From NCBI GenBank assembly GCA_964007475.1, contig OZ023273.1:59477834-59541833 (forward strand): a stretch of DNA of 64,000 bases, given 5' to 3'. The position numbers and the translations under genes are program-made. This DNA is from Hybos culiciformis (lineage: Eukaryota; Arthropoda; Insecta; Diptera; Hybotidae). Below the pieces are notes generated by a model that worked only from the letters and a program-made list of their open reading frames with translations, was not told the origin of the DNA and searched no databases. Of the stretch, positions 1 through 11,442 are shown one piece after another. Position 1 is the stretch's first letter, and the number at the start of each line of letters is the position of its first letter.

Positions 1-3000
1 GTTCATGAACTATTCCATTCCATTTTTTTGTTTCGATATTGTAAGCTCCATACATATTATCTGGTACGATTTTGATTTCGTATTGAAAGCCGACTTGTCT
101 ATAAAAATAAATAATTATATTTTATTAATTTTAGTATACTTTTTTTTTTTTACTTCGCAATTTGTTGCAAAAGATCAATACAAAATCCTTCGTAACGTGC
201 ATTCCCAGTTAATTTTTTATCGTCTTTGATCATCACGTACGGTGTTTCCTGCAAAAGTAATAAATGTAAGAAGCTCTTATATAAATATATTCTAAGTGGT
301 TATCATTAAATATTTTCATTAAAAAATCCTTATAACAATATATTCATAAGATCAATCTTTGCAAGTATTAAATAAATGATCACCATAGTTATATAGTTTT
401 AGTGAAAAATTATTTCTAGATCGAAATAACCCCTGTCTAATTAATTCTCATTGAACTTTTTTCAATCCTAGCTCGAACAAAATTTTTGTTGTATAATTGT
501 ACCATATTTTTATCTTTATTTGCATCAGGTCAGCGAAGAGGAATTTATATTTATTTGTGAATCAAGTCAATGACAAATGAACATTTAGGATTTTTTTTCT
601 TAGTCCATAAAATATACCTCTCTCGTCATAACGATTAATGTTATGTTCGTGTCACTTGTATCATAAAATGCATGAGCATCTGTTACATTAATGCCATCAA
701 CTAAAAATAATGTTAAAATTTTTTTCACACGATATTAGATTAGTTGTATAATAATGTATAAAGTTGTAAGAAACATTACCTGGACTCCAGTAACCGACTT
801 TTTCAATATGTTCTCTTCGCAGTTTCAGTAAGTCAATTTTAAAATTATTGCGTTTTCCTTCATTAAAATCGACTCGCCCTGTTAATCCGTTCACTGTTGC
901 CTAGAAATACAAATAATATTATTTCTCAATGTTAAATCGAGTAAAATGTGAAGAATAATAATTTATTTACTTGTGTTGTGTATCTAGTTAAAAATAAAAT
1001 AAAACTGAAAATATCATTGTTTTCTGTAGGCTATTCTTGCCGTCTAACTTTTTAAGATTATTATTTTTGATACTGAAAACTCAGAAGGGTTATTATTAAT
1101 TAACTTAATACTTACGGAATTCACATAATTATATAATGTCACACCATCACTCCAAGGGTCTTCAATTTCGCAAGATAAATTTTTGGGTTGTAAGATGTGG
1201 CTCAGATCTAAATCCATTAATCCGGCAGCAAAAATATACACCGAATCAAACATTAAAGCTGCTTCGGTCTAAAAATGACAAATATTTTAATTTTATATTT
1301 GTGTAAATAACTTATGGTTAAAAAATTATGGGTTGTACATTTTAATTATTGTCAGGGTTGGACTGGCTATAAAAATTAAACCGGGAAGATTTGGACTACC
1401 GGCCCATTTCTCTATATAAAAAAATACATTGATTATGCTTTTATCTATATAAAAAAATGCTATGCTTATTTAGAATATATCAAATAAATTCGCATTTCTA
1501 TAAACACTAGGTTCCCTAATTTTTTTAATTCAATACTATATCAAAAAAAGTATAGTAACTGAACGAAAAATTTTAAGAATTATTATTAAGTAAATTGGAA
1601 TATTGGGAAATTAAGTATCTGTAAACCATGAACCAATCCATCTATTTTCACTCTAACGATCCAATCAAGTAACAATAACTCCCTAACAAATTTCTAAATT
1701 TTCGGATATAATAAATGTTGCCTTTTAATTTTAAAGTTTCTGGGAACACAACTAACACTATTTAAATATAAACTTTTATGAAATCTTTTTAAATTGATTT
1801 CCAATATGAGTTTTGAGCTTTAAATTTTAATAACACTTTTTGAATAATCTATAGGTATTCGATTTTCTTTCCAAACATGACGATTATAAACTAAAATTTT
1901 GGAATTGAAAACAATATTTAAATTATTTAAATCTAAGTCAAATGAGTTGTAAGCCACGGAAATCTCATATATTTTAGCACAAAAGAGGACTTGAGATTTG
2001 GAATCTCATCGAATCAATTAACAAATATTTTTTTTACCCTGGTTTCTTTTTTAATTAATATATTTTTCTGAATATAATTTTCCTGTTTACAGCATTTTCA
2101 AAGTTTAATTGTTTAGCACTAAGTACCGTACTTTCGAAGCTATTATACTTCGATTCTTTCCCAAATATTTCCAATCAAAATATATTTAAATCAGATTCAT
2201 TGTATCTTTAAAATAATTAGTAATAAAAAGTTTTAATTTATCGGCCCAAATATTACCGGCCCACCGGGAAATGTCCCGGTGTCCCGGTGGGCCAGTCCAA
2301 CCCTGATTATTGTTTTCGTAATTTTTTTAATATTATGTTATAGGTACAGGTATTATTAAACGATATACGATTGTATATTTGTACATGTATATATGTTTAT
2401 CTTGTTCTTGAAAACGACTCGATAGATTTCGAAGAAATTTACAATACAGGGGGCGAAAAATTTATCTAACTGGGTTTCATTTCCGGAAATATTCAAAAAC
2501 TGTCAAGAACCATGAAAAACATTGAAAATTATAAATTAAAAATAAAATTCACCTCCTTCGTTTGATCGTTATACTAACCCACGAAAATCTCGACAAAATC
2601 CGCAAAAAAAAATGCGAACCAAAATCCGCGAAAACACAAAAAAAAAAACCAAATGTAACTCCTGAGCTTAGCTCGGCCTCTTAGGTACTCAATATATTAA
2701 TTTTGTAATATATACCTGAATTAATGAATTGCCAAGGCTGTTATAACCACTATATAAAAATTTATTCATTTGCTCAACGACATCATTATAATGTTTGCTT
2801 TCCACATCCACCAAACGAAATGCAGTGATATTGACATTGTTATACTTGAAATCTTCTAAATCAAAAGCCTCAATATCCTAAAAAATTATTTTTTTTATTT
2901 AATATAATATTAAAATATGGTTTTGTTATAACAGAGTGATATTTACAAATGTGGTGAACATGTAATGATAACGATAATCATTCATTTGCAATTGGAGAAT

Positions 3001-4483
3001 CTAAAAAAAAAAACATGAGTAATTGAGAAAAAGAAAACATAAAATCAATTTGATTTATCCACAGGAAGTTATGTACATATAAGAAATGAAAATAATAATG
3101 TCATTTATAATTTTCACTTCGTGTAAGTACATCTAAAATTTTAATACTTAAATAAACTTTTTAAACTGATAACAATACACAAATGATTTAAAAAAACATA
3201 AAAAAACAACACAATTCCAATAAAAACTTTAAAAAACAAAACTTACAGCTCTGAAGAAAACATTAATGTTAGTTGGATTTGTATCGATTATAATTTTATA
3301 AATCTCTTTTTGCCGAACTTCTCGTAGGACTTGTCGATATGTTTCAACTGTCGCCTGTCGCATATAAATATCAACACTGTATGATGTTCTCATTAGTTCT
3401 TGCTGTTTCAATAGGCCTATAAACGGTAAGAAATATTTTATTAAAAAAATATTAATATTAAGAATTTTTATATTTTTTTGTTGTTACCATAATCCTCTTC
3501 GTATACTACAGCAACTTTCGTCCAATTTAAAAAATTCATTAAATCGCGATAAGCTATATTCATATGATCTTGGGACGGAAATAAATTAATGGAAAATTCT
3601 TTCATGTTGGAATCCAAATCAACTCTGGCCTCAATATGAGGAATATCTAGTGCTTCACAAATTGATTGTACATGAGCACCTTAAAACAATATTACGATGT
3701 TATTTTTTTTTTTTTTCACATTATCTTTTTTAATTTAAAAATTAAAATATTTCACCTAATAGTGGATCCGATGGGCCAAAAATAGCTTGCACCCCTGATT
3801 CCATTTGACGACACACTTTTTTCGATGTTCGAAATGAATCATGACGAGGAACATATTCAATATCGTAAACTAACTGCGTTTTTGGTAAAATTTGCTTATC
3901 TTTATTTATTCTATAAACTGCATATTTAAAAGCTAATTCTGTATTACTATCTTTTTGATCTTCTGTGAATAAGGCACCTGTTGATTTTGAAAAGAAAAGA
4001 AAAAAGAAACAAAAATTATGTATAGTATTTATTTTTTAATTGTGCAAAAATTTATAAGTTTAAGAGATGATTTAAATTTAAACTTTAAAAACTATTTGTT
4101 TTTTCACACTCACCTATTTTTATTACTGGCGGCAAAGATGCAGCACCGATAATAATTGTCATGAATATAATAAATTTAAATAACAATAATTTATTCCCAT
4201 CAATAGATTCTTTTTTTGATATTTTAATACAAAATTTTGAAAATATTTTATTATTAAAAGTAAATTTTGTAAATTGCTTCCAAAATTCAAATATTCTTTT
4301 TTGATTCGAATGACATTCAATTCCATTAAAAATTTTGGTTTGTTTTGGCACTCCTTTAATAATATCTGTTTTGAAGAATTGGCAGCTAATGTTATTAGTG
4401 TTGGTGCAATAATTTTGTGTTGGATGATTATTTTTTTTATCAAAATAATTTTTTGCTAAATTAAGTTTGGCCATATTATTCAT
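1..4483 (-). CDS. Kainate-type ionotropic glutamate receptor, 5' part (11 exons, gene continues past left edge)
   Basis: Subunit of a glutamate-gated cation channel of the animal kainate class, acting at the plasma membrane of neurons or muscle. Coding exons, read from high to low coordinate: 4483-4114, 3977-3756, 3679-3488, 3416-3247, 3000-2947, 2877-2716, 1268-1116, 900-780, 700-618, 248-154 and 98 to the window edge. Every junction is GT-AG and the phases join without a stop. The joined protein starts its mature part with LPPVIKIGALFTEDQKDS, typical of the amino-terminal domain. It continues through FGPSDPLLG, EDYGLLKQQELMRTSYSVDI and VNGLTGRVDF to the ligand-binding S1 lobe, with ETPYVMIKDD, ARYEGFCIDLL and NMYGAYN. 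Glycosylation sequons occur at NVTD and NITL. Transmembrane segments, pore loop and S2 lobe lie outside the window. An intact frame over ten internal or partial exons argues for a working gene. The exact subfamily member cannot be decided here. Confidence 0.93.
1353..2305. mobile_element. Non-autonomous hAT-like element in a receptor intron
   Basis: The ends are inverted copies of CAGGGTTGGACTGGC. The element is flanked on both sides by the identical 8-bp sequence ATTATTGT (1345-1352 and 2306-2313), the duplication size of hAT transposons. Additional subterminal inverted sequence (ACCGGGA and CGGCCCA motifs) lies near both ends. I see no transposase reading frame, so it would have moved with a transposase supplied elsewhere. 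It sits in the intron between receptor exons 2877-2716 and 1268-1116 and does not touch splice sites. The perfect duplication suggests a fairly recent insertion. Confidence 0.9.
2314..2710. other. Receptor intron remainder, nothing recognised
   Basis: AT-rich intron sequence between the hAT-like element and the exon at 2716-2877. I see no coding or structured signal in it. Confidence 0.6.
4114..4483 (-). CDS. Glutamate receptor first coding exon (start uncertain)
   Basis: This exon ends with LPPVIKIG at a GTGAGT donor and joins in phase to the exon at 3977. Just before LPP is a hydrophobic stretch (LLLFKFIIFMTIIIGAAS) that looks like a signal peptide and its cleavage region. The open frame reaches upstream to ATGs at 4483 and 4474, which would put about 95 polar residues before the signal segment. 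That is unusual for the family. The only closer ATG, within that stretch, would leave a very short signal. The true start may be at 4483, or an upstream exon may exist; the sequence alone does not decide. Confidence 0.6.
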
Positions 4484-5095
4484 TGTTTCAATTTTTAATC
4501 TCTCTAAAATGTGATAATGATATTTTTTTTAGCAAGGAAGAATATGGATATGTAATATTTACTATAAACTATACTATAAGTAGGAAAGAGAACAAATTTT
4601 AGAACTAATTCAAGCTCCTAAAACATCAATTAAAGAACTTTTTCCAAAGTGGTTAAATTTTTAGAAGTATAGTTCCTCCGGAAATGAAAAAGGTGAAAAT
4701 AAGACAATTTGTTATTACCAACTGTGACAGGTCTCTATAAAAATAGATAGGTATACAGTTGTATGCAAGAAAATGGGTAAAAAATAAGGTTCTTTTGACT
4801 TACATTTTTTCTTACGTATTTTACCCTTTATACAAAAATAAATTTTGTATGGACAAAATAATGTATGCAGAAAATACAGTTCGCACAAAATACAGTGTGG
4901 ACAAAATAGTTTTTGGACAAAGTACCCTAAGTAAGTGTATATTATATGGGAAATGGAAAATTAGATAGAGGCACCTCTAAATATTAATATTAAGAGCTCC
5001 ACTTTGAACAGGCTTCTTTTCTTACCTTCTTGCAAGTTTTCAGCCTGTTTTTTCGTTGAAAAAAAAAAGTCGCCTAAAAATGGCATACCCTAGGG
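4484..5095. other. Upstream flank of the glutamate receptor with short GGACAAAATA-type repeats
   Basis: No gene is visible. Between about 4849 and 4925 there are several copies of a short unit of the type GGACAAAATA(CAGT), for example ATGGACAAAATAATG, GCACAAAATACAGTG and TGGACAAAATAGT. Inverted copies reappear at 5828-5885 on the far side of the hAT-like element, so these flanks were probably one older repeat unit before the insertion. The receptor promoter should lie here, but I cannot identify a core promoter motif. Confidence 0.5.
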
Positions 5096-5816
5096 CAGTG
5101 GTTCTTAACCTTTTTAGCTACCGGCACCCCTAAAATTTTCAAACAATATTCTCGCACCCCTTACCAGAAATTATTGACTTATATAAATTAAAAAACAAAC
5201 ATTATGCAAAACATATTTTTTATACTAAATTAAATTTTTTAATAAAACACTAAAAAAATATTAAACTTCTATCTATTATTGCTATATTTTAGCTTACCTT
5301 TTGAATTTGACTTTAATGTACCAAATTATATTCTAATAATTAGAATATAAATATTCAACTAAACTTGTAAAATTAACTTGTATTAATTGTTTTATTATTA
5401 ATATTTAACTTTTAATATTCAACACAAAAATTCAAACTTGTAATAATCAACACTAAAATTCAATTATTTTTAAATCTTTATTCAATGTAATGTTCGAATC
5501 AGTATTTATATTTCTAAGAATAATCGCAACAATCAACTAAAATTTCGAGGAAATATAAAAATCACTATAGAAACGCATTTGAATTTTTGTAATTGTAGAA
5601 AAAATACAAAAATTAATTTGTTTCTATGGTTTATAATTTACAAACATATTTAAAAAATGTTTTGTGAATAAAAAATTTACTAACCAAAATGAATTTTTAA
5701 GATTAGTTTTTTATTTTGCTAGCTACACGTGAATTTGGAAAATTACAATTTCGCACCCCCAAATATTCAAGCTCGCACCCCTAAGGGGTGCGTGCACCAC
5801 CGGTTAAGAACCACTG
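5096..5816. mobile_element. Non-autonomous hAT-like element (CAGTGGTTCTTAACC ends)
   Basis: Terminal inverted repeats begin CAGTGGTTCTTAACC and are followed inward by GCACCCCT-type motifs on both sides. An identical 8-bp sequence, CCCTAGGG, flanks the element (5088-5095 and 5817-5824). These ends match a very common animal hAT MITE pattern. The interior is AT-rich with no transposase frame. The element interrupts an older repeat with GGACAAAATA units. Confidence 0.9.
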
Positions 5817-5824
5817 CCCTAGGG

Positions 5825-8800
5825 TATATCCAGTATTTTGTCCATACTGTGTATTGTTCGAACAATATTTCGTATACAGTATTTTTGACCTCAACCCATG
5901 GTAAAGTAAAGTTTTTTTTCGATATTATTTGGGAATTTATTGTATAACAATCGACCGTGGTTGAGAAAAAAATCTACCATTCAGCACCGTTTAATGTACG
6001 TATCCTTAGAACTTTGTGCATATGCGAATAAATTACTAAATAAATTCAATTGTATTCCTATGATTAACTTCCCATAACTTCCTATAATTAAATTAATTTC
6101 CTGTGCGAAATCGTGTTGAGCTTATCGTGAACAAGTTGTATATATTCAATAATTAAACAAATTTTACTATAGTAATGTTTTAAAACATGATAATAATTGT
6201 AGATTCAATATTCATAAATGAGCATCGTTTATTAAATCAAAACAAAAAAATTCTCTCGCACTGAGATGAAAGAAAATTTATTATTTGTTATATTTTTCTA
6301 TATGATTATTATATAAATTTGTTTTTTTTTTTTTTTTTTGGATACAGATTTATAAAATTTTTTTCTTTGAAAATGCATTCTCTTTTGTTTTCCTGATTTT
6401 AATTAATAATGCTATTTTGCATTAATATTTTAGAAGTAGAAGAGATTAAAGAGCCTATAATGTACACACATATTTTTTTTTTGCTTTATTTGATTTTAAA
6501 AGTATTGATTTTTCGCAATATATTACAAATTTCATAAATAATTTTTTTTTGTATTTATAATTTTTTTTTAAATTTAAGTATTTTTAAGTTCGTTTTAAAT
6601 TAATTTCATTTTAAGAAATTTATTTAATTCTGGTTTTTTGTAATAAAAATTTATATTTTAATAAATTAGAAAATTTGTAAAATTTCAGGTAAAAATTTAG
6701 GTCATTGAATTTTAGCGCGACCTATTGTTGAATGAAAATTTATAGTAATTTTTTATGTTCAAATATTTACCTTTTATTTAACATTTCCATTCATAATTAA
6801 AATTAATTTATACAAATACATAATTTGTTTTTTTATGAATTACACTATAAATTTAATTTTTCTATTAATTAAAAATCATTATTATACAAAAAAAAATTAT
6901 TTTTTTTTCTATTTTTCTGATTCCTTCCACCAGTAGTGAATACTTAAAAATGCTTAAAATGTCATTAATTTATATATATAATGGTGAACATTGTCTAATC
7001 TTGTGTTGAAAATGTGTTAAGAAGCTCTGCAGAGAGTTGTGCATTTTATGAAAGTAATTTTTTTGTGATTTATTTTTATAAATTTATTTATTCATAAATT
7101 AAAATTTAATCGTTGAATGTATAGAACACTAATTTATAAACTAAGTATGGGGACCGTTTCCAACATTTCGATTTAAAGTACTTTACTTCATTATAGTTAT
7201 TTATAAGAATTTTAGTGAACGACTATTCAATTAAAAAAAACTAAAATTGATATATTTTAGATGGTTTTATCTTTTTGTTTCGTATGATATTATATATATC
7301 TTCAACAAAAAATACTTTTGACGGTAGAGGAGTTTAAAAGCTTGTTTTGAAAAAGGAATTATTTTTCTTAACTGACATATTTATATCATTTTCTAAAACA
7401 ATATTGACGAGAAATCTTTTTAAGGGGTTTTTTTTAGCATTTAGTACATAGATAGGTATGACAGGTTTTGGAATCAATATATTTGAACTTCGACAATATA
7501 CATAGGTAAAAGTATTATTTTTTACTCAATTTTAAATGTTTCAATCGTGCCTCCTTAAAAATTATGTACACTAACAATACGCCAAAATCAACATACAAAT
7601 ACATTATATGAATGTTGAAATTGAAATGGTGAATGAAAACAGTGAAAACTAAAGAAAAATATATACAATTCACCAAATCAGCTGAGATGTTTATATTACT
7701 CTCCTGATAAACTGATAAGAAAAATTTATTATTTCCTGGAAATTCACTCTATTTATATAAAACATATAAGGTATATATATATAAGGTATATATTTATTGA
7801 TATAATATACCACATAGATTTATATTCAGAAACAACAAGGATATATTATAATAATAATGTAATATAATGTGTACATTGTACATAATACATACATAACACA
7901 CGTACATAAAAAAAGGGTTTAATAGTTCATTTTAAACCTTTTTTCTTTCAATTTTAATGAATAAAAAATACTTATAAAAATACTTTGATTAAAATGAAAA
8001 ATAATAATTTTATGTGTAGATACGAATCTCTCAATATCATCAAATAAAAAAAATTTAAAAGAAATTTATGACAAAAAGGAATTTAAAGAAGAATAAAAAC
8101 AAAACTTTATTTTAATATTTGTTACGATAATAGATCAATGTTCGTGTAATGTCAATTGGTTTTTATTATGTCAATGTCATATTAATTAACAACTTTACAA
8201 CTTCATTATAGACTTTTTCCTATAGTTTAGTATCATATTTCGTTTATATGCTTTTTAGGTTTTTTATTTTAAAATTTATTTAATTTATAATACAAACCTA
8301 CAATCTTAATTCTGTATAATTTTATACGATTCTAAATCGAATTAATATTTTAATTTAAGGTATGTATATTTATTTTCGTATCTTTTGTGCATCATTTTTA
8401 CATTTTTCATAAGTTTTATCATTTTTTTTTAATTAAGAGAGGCAACATAAAAAATGTTTAAAAATATTATTTTTCAAAAATTTACATTTGAGGTTTTCAT
8501 GGCACTCGCGTCCTAGAAATTTAACACTATAATGTCGTATTTGAAAGGCAATTGAATGTGCAAAGATAATTTTAGCACTTTAATTTTTTTCTTAAAATTT
8601 TAATTAAAACCATTTTTTTTTTCAAATGAAAAACATTGCATTAATCTTCTTAGTGTTTTCTCACTGAAACCATAAAGAAACTAAAATTATTGTAGCCTAC
8701 AAAAAGTTTAAACATTAAATTTAGTGCAATAAGTAATGATTAATGAATTTAGTCAAAGTTTAATTTAATTTTCTAATTTTTCAATTTTTATTGCTTATTT

Positions 8801-9306
8801 CTCTATTACTATCCAATATAAACCGAAAGTAAATTTATTTAAGTCCAATTGTCGCAAACGATGTCTTTTAGATCGCAAAACAGAAACATACGAAGTATAT
8901 TATGGTATGGAAATGTTTCAGATGACATAAACGTCATAAAGTATATACATTATTCAATTGATGCTGTAAAATAGTTCAATATTAAGTCATCAAGCCGCAT
9001 TATTCCAACTTTAAATGTAATTTAGAAGTTATTCCAAGATATTGATCCGAAACACATATGTAATAAGCACAAAAACAGTTGTTGGTGACTGAAATTTATT
9101 TTAATAAATATAATGGAAACTGAATCTCCAAACCTAAACAGCATTGGAAATATTGAAGAAGGATATCAAGTTAGAAATTGCCAATCAAAAGTTCACTCAA
9201 TTATGAATATTTGTCCTTTGAAATTATAAAATCACAGTTAAGTCGGTTTTATTTATGGATGGAAAAAATTTGATAGGTATAAAAAATTAATCCTAAGATA
9301 CAATTA
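5825..9306. other. AT-rich intergenic DNA, nothing recognised
   Basis: Apart from inverted copies of the GGACAAAATA unit at 5828-5885, this stretch is A/T-rich spacer with poly-T and TATA runs. I found no exon, RNA gene or transposon end that I can support. Confidence 0.6.
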
Positions 9307-9314
9307 CATGTATG

Positions 9315-10413
9315 CAGGGCCGGTCTTCTATGTTAAGAGACCAGGGTGCAAATATTTTCTTGGGGGCCCCTAATTGTTTTTGAATATAACAGAATAAAAG
9401 TATACTATTCAAATTACAGTAATATTTATTACTTAAAAAAACGAAAAAATGTAGTTCAACAAAAAAAAAAACATAACATAAAAAACAATACAAAAATAAT
9501 ACATACAATAAGGAGCTTAAATATTTTTAATATCAGACTTTTTTGTTGCCAGATCATTAATTAACATTGAAAAATCACAACTTTTGATAATGTCCTTTTC
9601 TATGCTTAAGGCTGGTATTCAACTGAAGATAAAGTACAAGATAAATTTTATCTTGAAAAGGAACATTATTGAGTGAGATAAAAATTGACACTAAATATAT
9701 TTTGATAAAAACTACCTAAACAATTTTATTTTTAATTTTCTTAAGTCCCAACTTTCATCCATTTTATTTAATTAATTTTACCAATTTTATTTTATTTTAT
9801 TAAATTAAACTATTATTTTAATTTTAATATTTTTTACCAATTTCAGTTTAAAAATTATTTTAGTTTTCTGATTTTTGTTTGTTTTCTTCAAACAACAAAC
9901 GTCAAATTCTTTTTACACGACCTAATGTCAAAATTTATCTTGAAAAGAATGTTCAAAACATTCTTTGCAAGATAAATTTTTGAAATAAAATTTATTTGAG
10001 TTAAAAAATTTTCATACAATTTTTACTCAGATAAATTTCCATTTATCTTCAGTTGGGTACCGATAAATTAAATTCACTCAACTAAAATTTATCTCAGATA
10101 AAATTTTATATGAAAAAGTTGATTTTATCTCCAGTTGAATACCGGCCTTTAAAATAGAAAGCATGTTAAGTCTTTCTGCGGACATTGTTGAGCGCAGATA
10201 ATTTTATATTAATTTTAATTTACTAAATGAGCGTTCTGCACTTGCAACCGTCACAGGTAATGATAAAATTCGTAAAACTATTAATATGTTGCAAAAAATT
10301 TCGTCATAATTCTTATTTAAAATATATTGCAAAAAAAAAATGAAATCTGAGGCCTCTCAAATCGGGGTCCCGGGTGCCTTGCACCCATCGCACCCCCCAG
10401 AAGGCCGGCCCTG
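9315..10413 (-). mobile_element. hAT element with decayed transposase C-terminus
   Basis: Both ends are inverted copies of CAGGGCCGG followed by a related run ending in GGTGC. The flanks are CATGTATG (9307-9314) and CATGTATT (10414-10421), an 8-bp duplication with one mismatch. On the minus strand, around 10150-10290, the translation reads LPVTVASAERSFSKLKLI, a stop, then NYLRSTMSAERLNMLSIL. It resumes at 9605 with SIEKDIIKSCDFSMLIND. This is the conserved hAT dimerisation region of ZMYM1-like transposases. The in-frame TAA at 10204-10206 and the inserted element at 9609-10148 show it is dead. The 5' part of the transposase is missing, so this is an internally deleted copy. Confidence 0.88.
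9609..10148. mobile_element. MITE nested inside the hAT element, TTA duplication
   Basis: Terminal inverted repeats of the form AGGCYGGTATTCAACTG are followed by RAGATAAA. The site duplication is TTA (9606-9608 and 10149-10151). Removing the element and one TTA restores the uninterrupted hAT transposase frame across ...LNMLSIL/SIEKD..., which fixes the ends precisely. A 3-bp TWA duplication is typical of PIF/Harbinger elements, so I infer that class. There is no transposase frame inside. Further inverted subterminal sequence (ATAAATTTTATCTTGAAAAG-like) continues inward. Confidence 0.8.
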
Positions 10414-10421
10414 CATGTATT

Positions 10422-11115
10422 ATTATGATTATAATAAATATTATAATATATTATAATTAAATATTATAATTATATGCATTTAACAGAATCTAAAATTATT
10501 TTTACTAATAAATTTTATAAATACATATGATATAAATATAATTAACGATCTATCTGTACTCATTAAATTTTACTGTTTCAGAATATGCTTACATTATATA
10601 ATACATAAATATGAATAAATATAAAAATTTATATCAATAATATTATTCATGAATGACGTGAATAAAAAAAAATTGAATTGAATATTATCTGTAATTAAAA
10701 ATATAACAAAAGAAACAAAAATACCAAATCCTAACAAACTTAATAGTAATTACATGCTTATTTTTTAATCATACTTCCAACAGCAAAGAAAAACAAAAGA
10801 AGTGTAATTTTGTTAATCCTAGTTCTTTATTATTAAAGAAAGTGGTAATTTTAATCAATAAAATGTATTCAGGGTATTTTATAGCGAAATATATATTATA
10901 TCACTTGTGGGAAGTTTAAATGAAATTACTCTGTTTATGTGGCAATTGTGAATGTTTTTAACACCAAAATAAAAATCTTTCAATTTTATGATTATTAAAA
11001 TAAACTAAAATAATAAGCATTGAAAAAATTAACTATTTTATTTGGGTTGAAAAATATCTTAATTGTTGATTTTTTTTTTTTGATTTAATTTTACTTCGAA
11101 TTGAAAATATTATAT
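10422..11115. other. AT-rich intergenic DNA, nothing recognised
   Basis: A/T-rich spacer between the hAT element and the long hairpin. I see no gene or repeat that I can support. Confidence 0.55.
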
Positions 11116-11442
11116 AAAAATAAATAAATAAAAAAATTATTTTAAAAACAACGTTTTTATAACGGAATAAAATAACTAAAAAGTAAAAAATATAATTAGA
11201 TAATAATTGATAACCTCATACCGATTTCCCTGAAAATTAATTCTCACGAAAAACGTGGGGCGCGTGTGATAAACGATATTGTTCAATTTTAGGCGCCCCA
11301 CGTTTTTCGTGAGAATTAATTTTCAGGGAAATCGGTATGAGGTTATCAATTATTATCTGATTATATTTTTTACTTTTTAGTTATTTTATTCCGTTATAAA
11401 AACGTTGTTTTTAAATTTTTTTTATTTATTTATTTATTTTTT
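11116..11442. repeat. Long inverted repeat (hairpin), about 146-bp arms
   Basis: The left arm (about 11116-11263) and right arm (11293-11442) are near-identical reverse complements around a 29-base spacer at 11264-11292. The inner tips are ACGTGGGGCGC and GCGCCCCACGT. Arm identity is very high, with a few differences in the A/T-rich outer part (for example GATTATAT against ATAATTAG). It has the form of a foldback MITE. A transcript would fold into one long double strand and could be an hpRNA source. I see no clear target duplication, so the outer limits are approximate. Confidence 0.8.
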
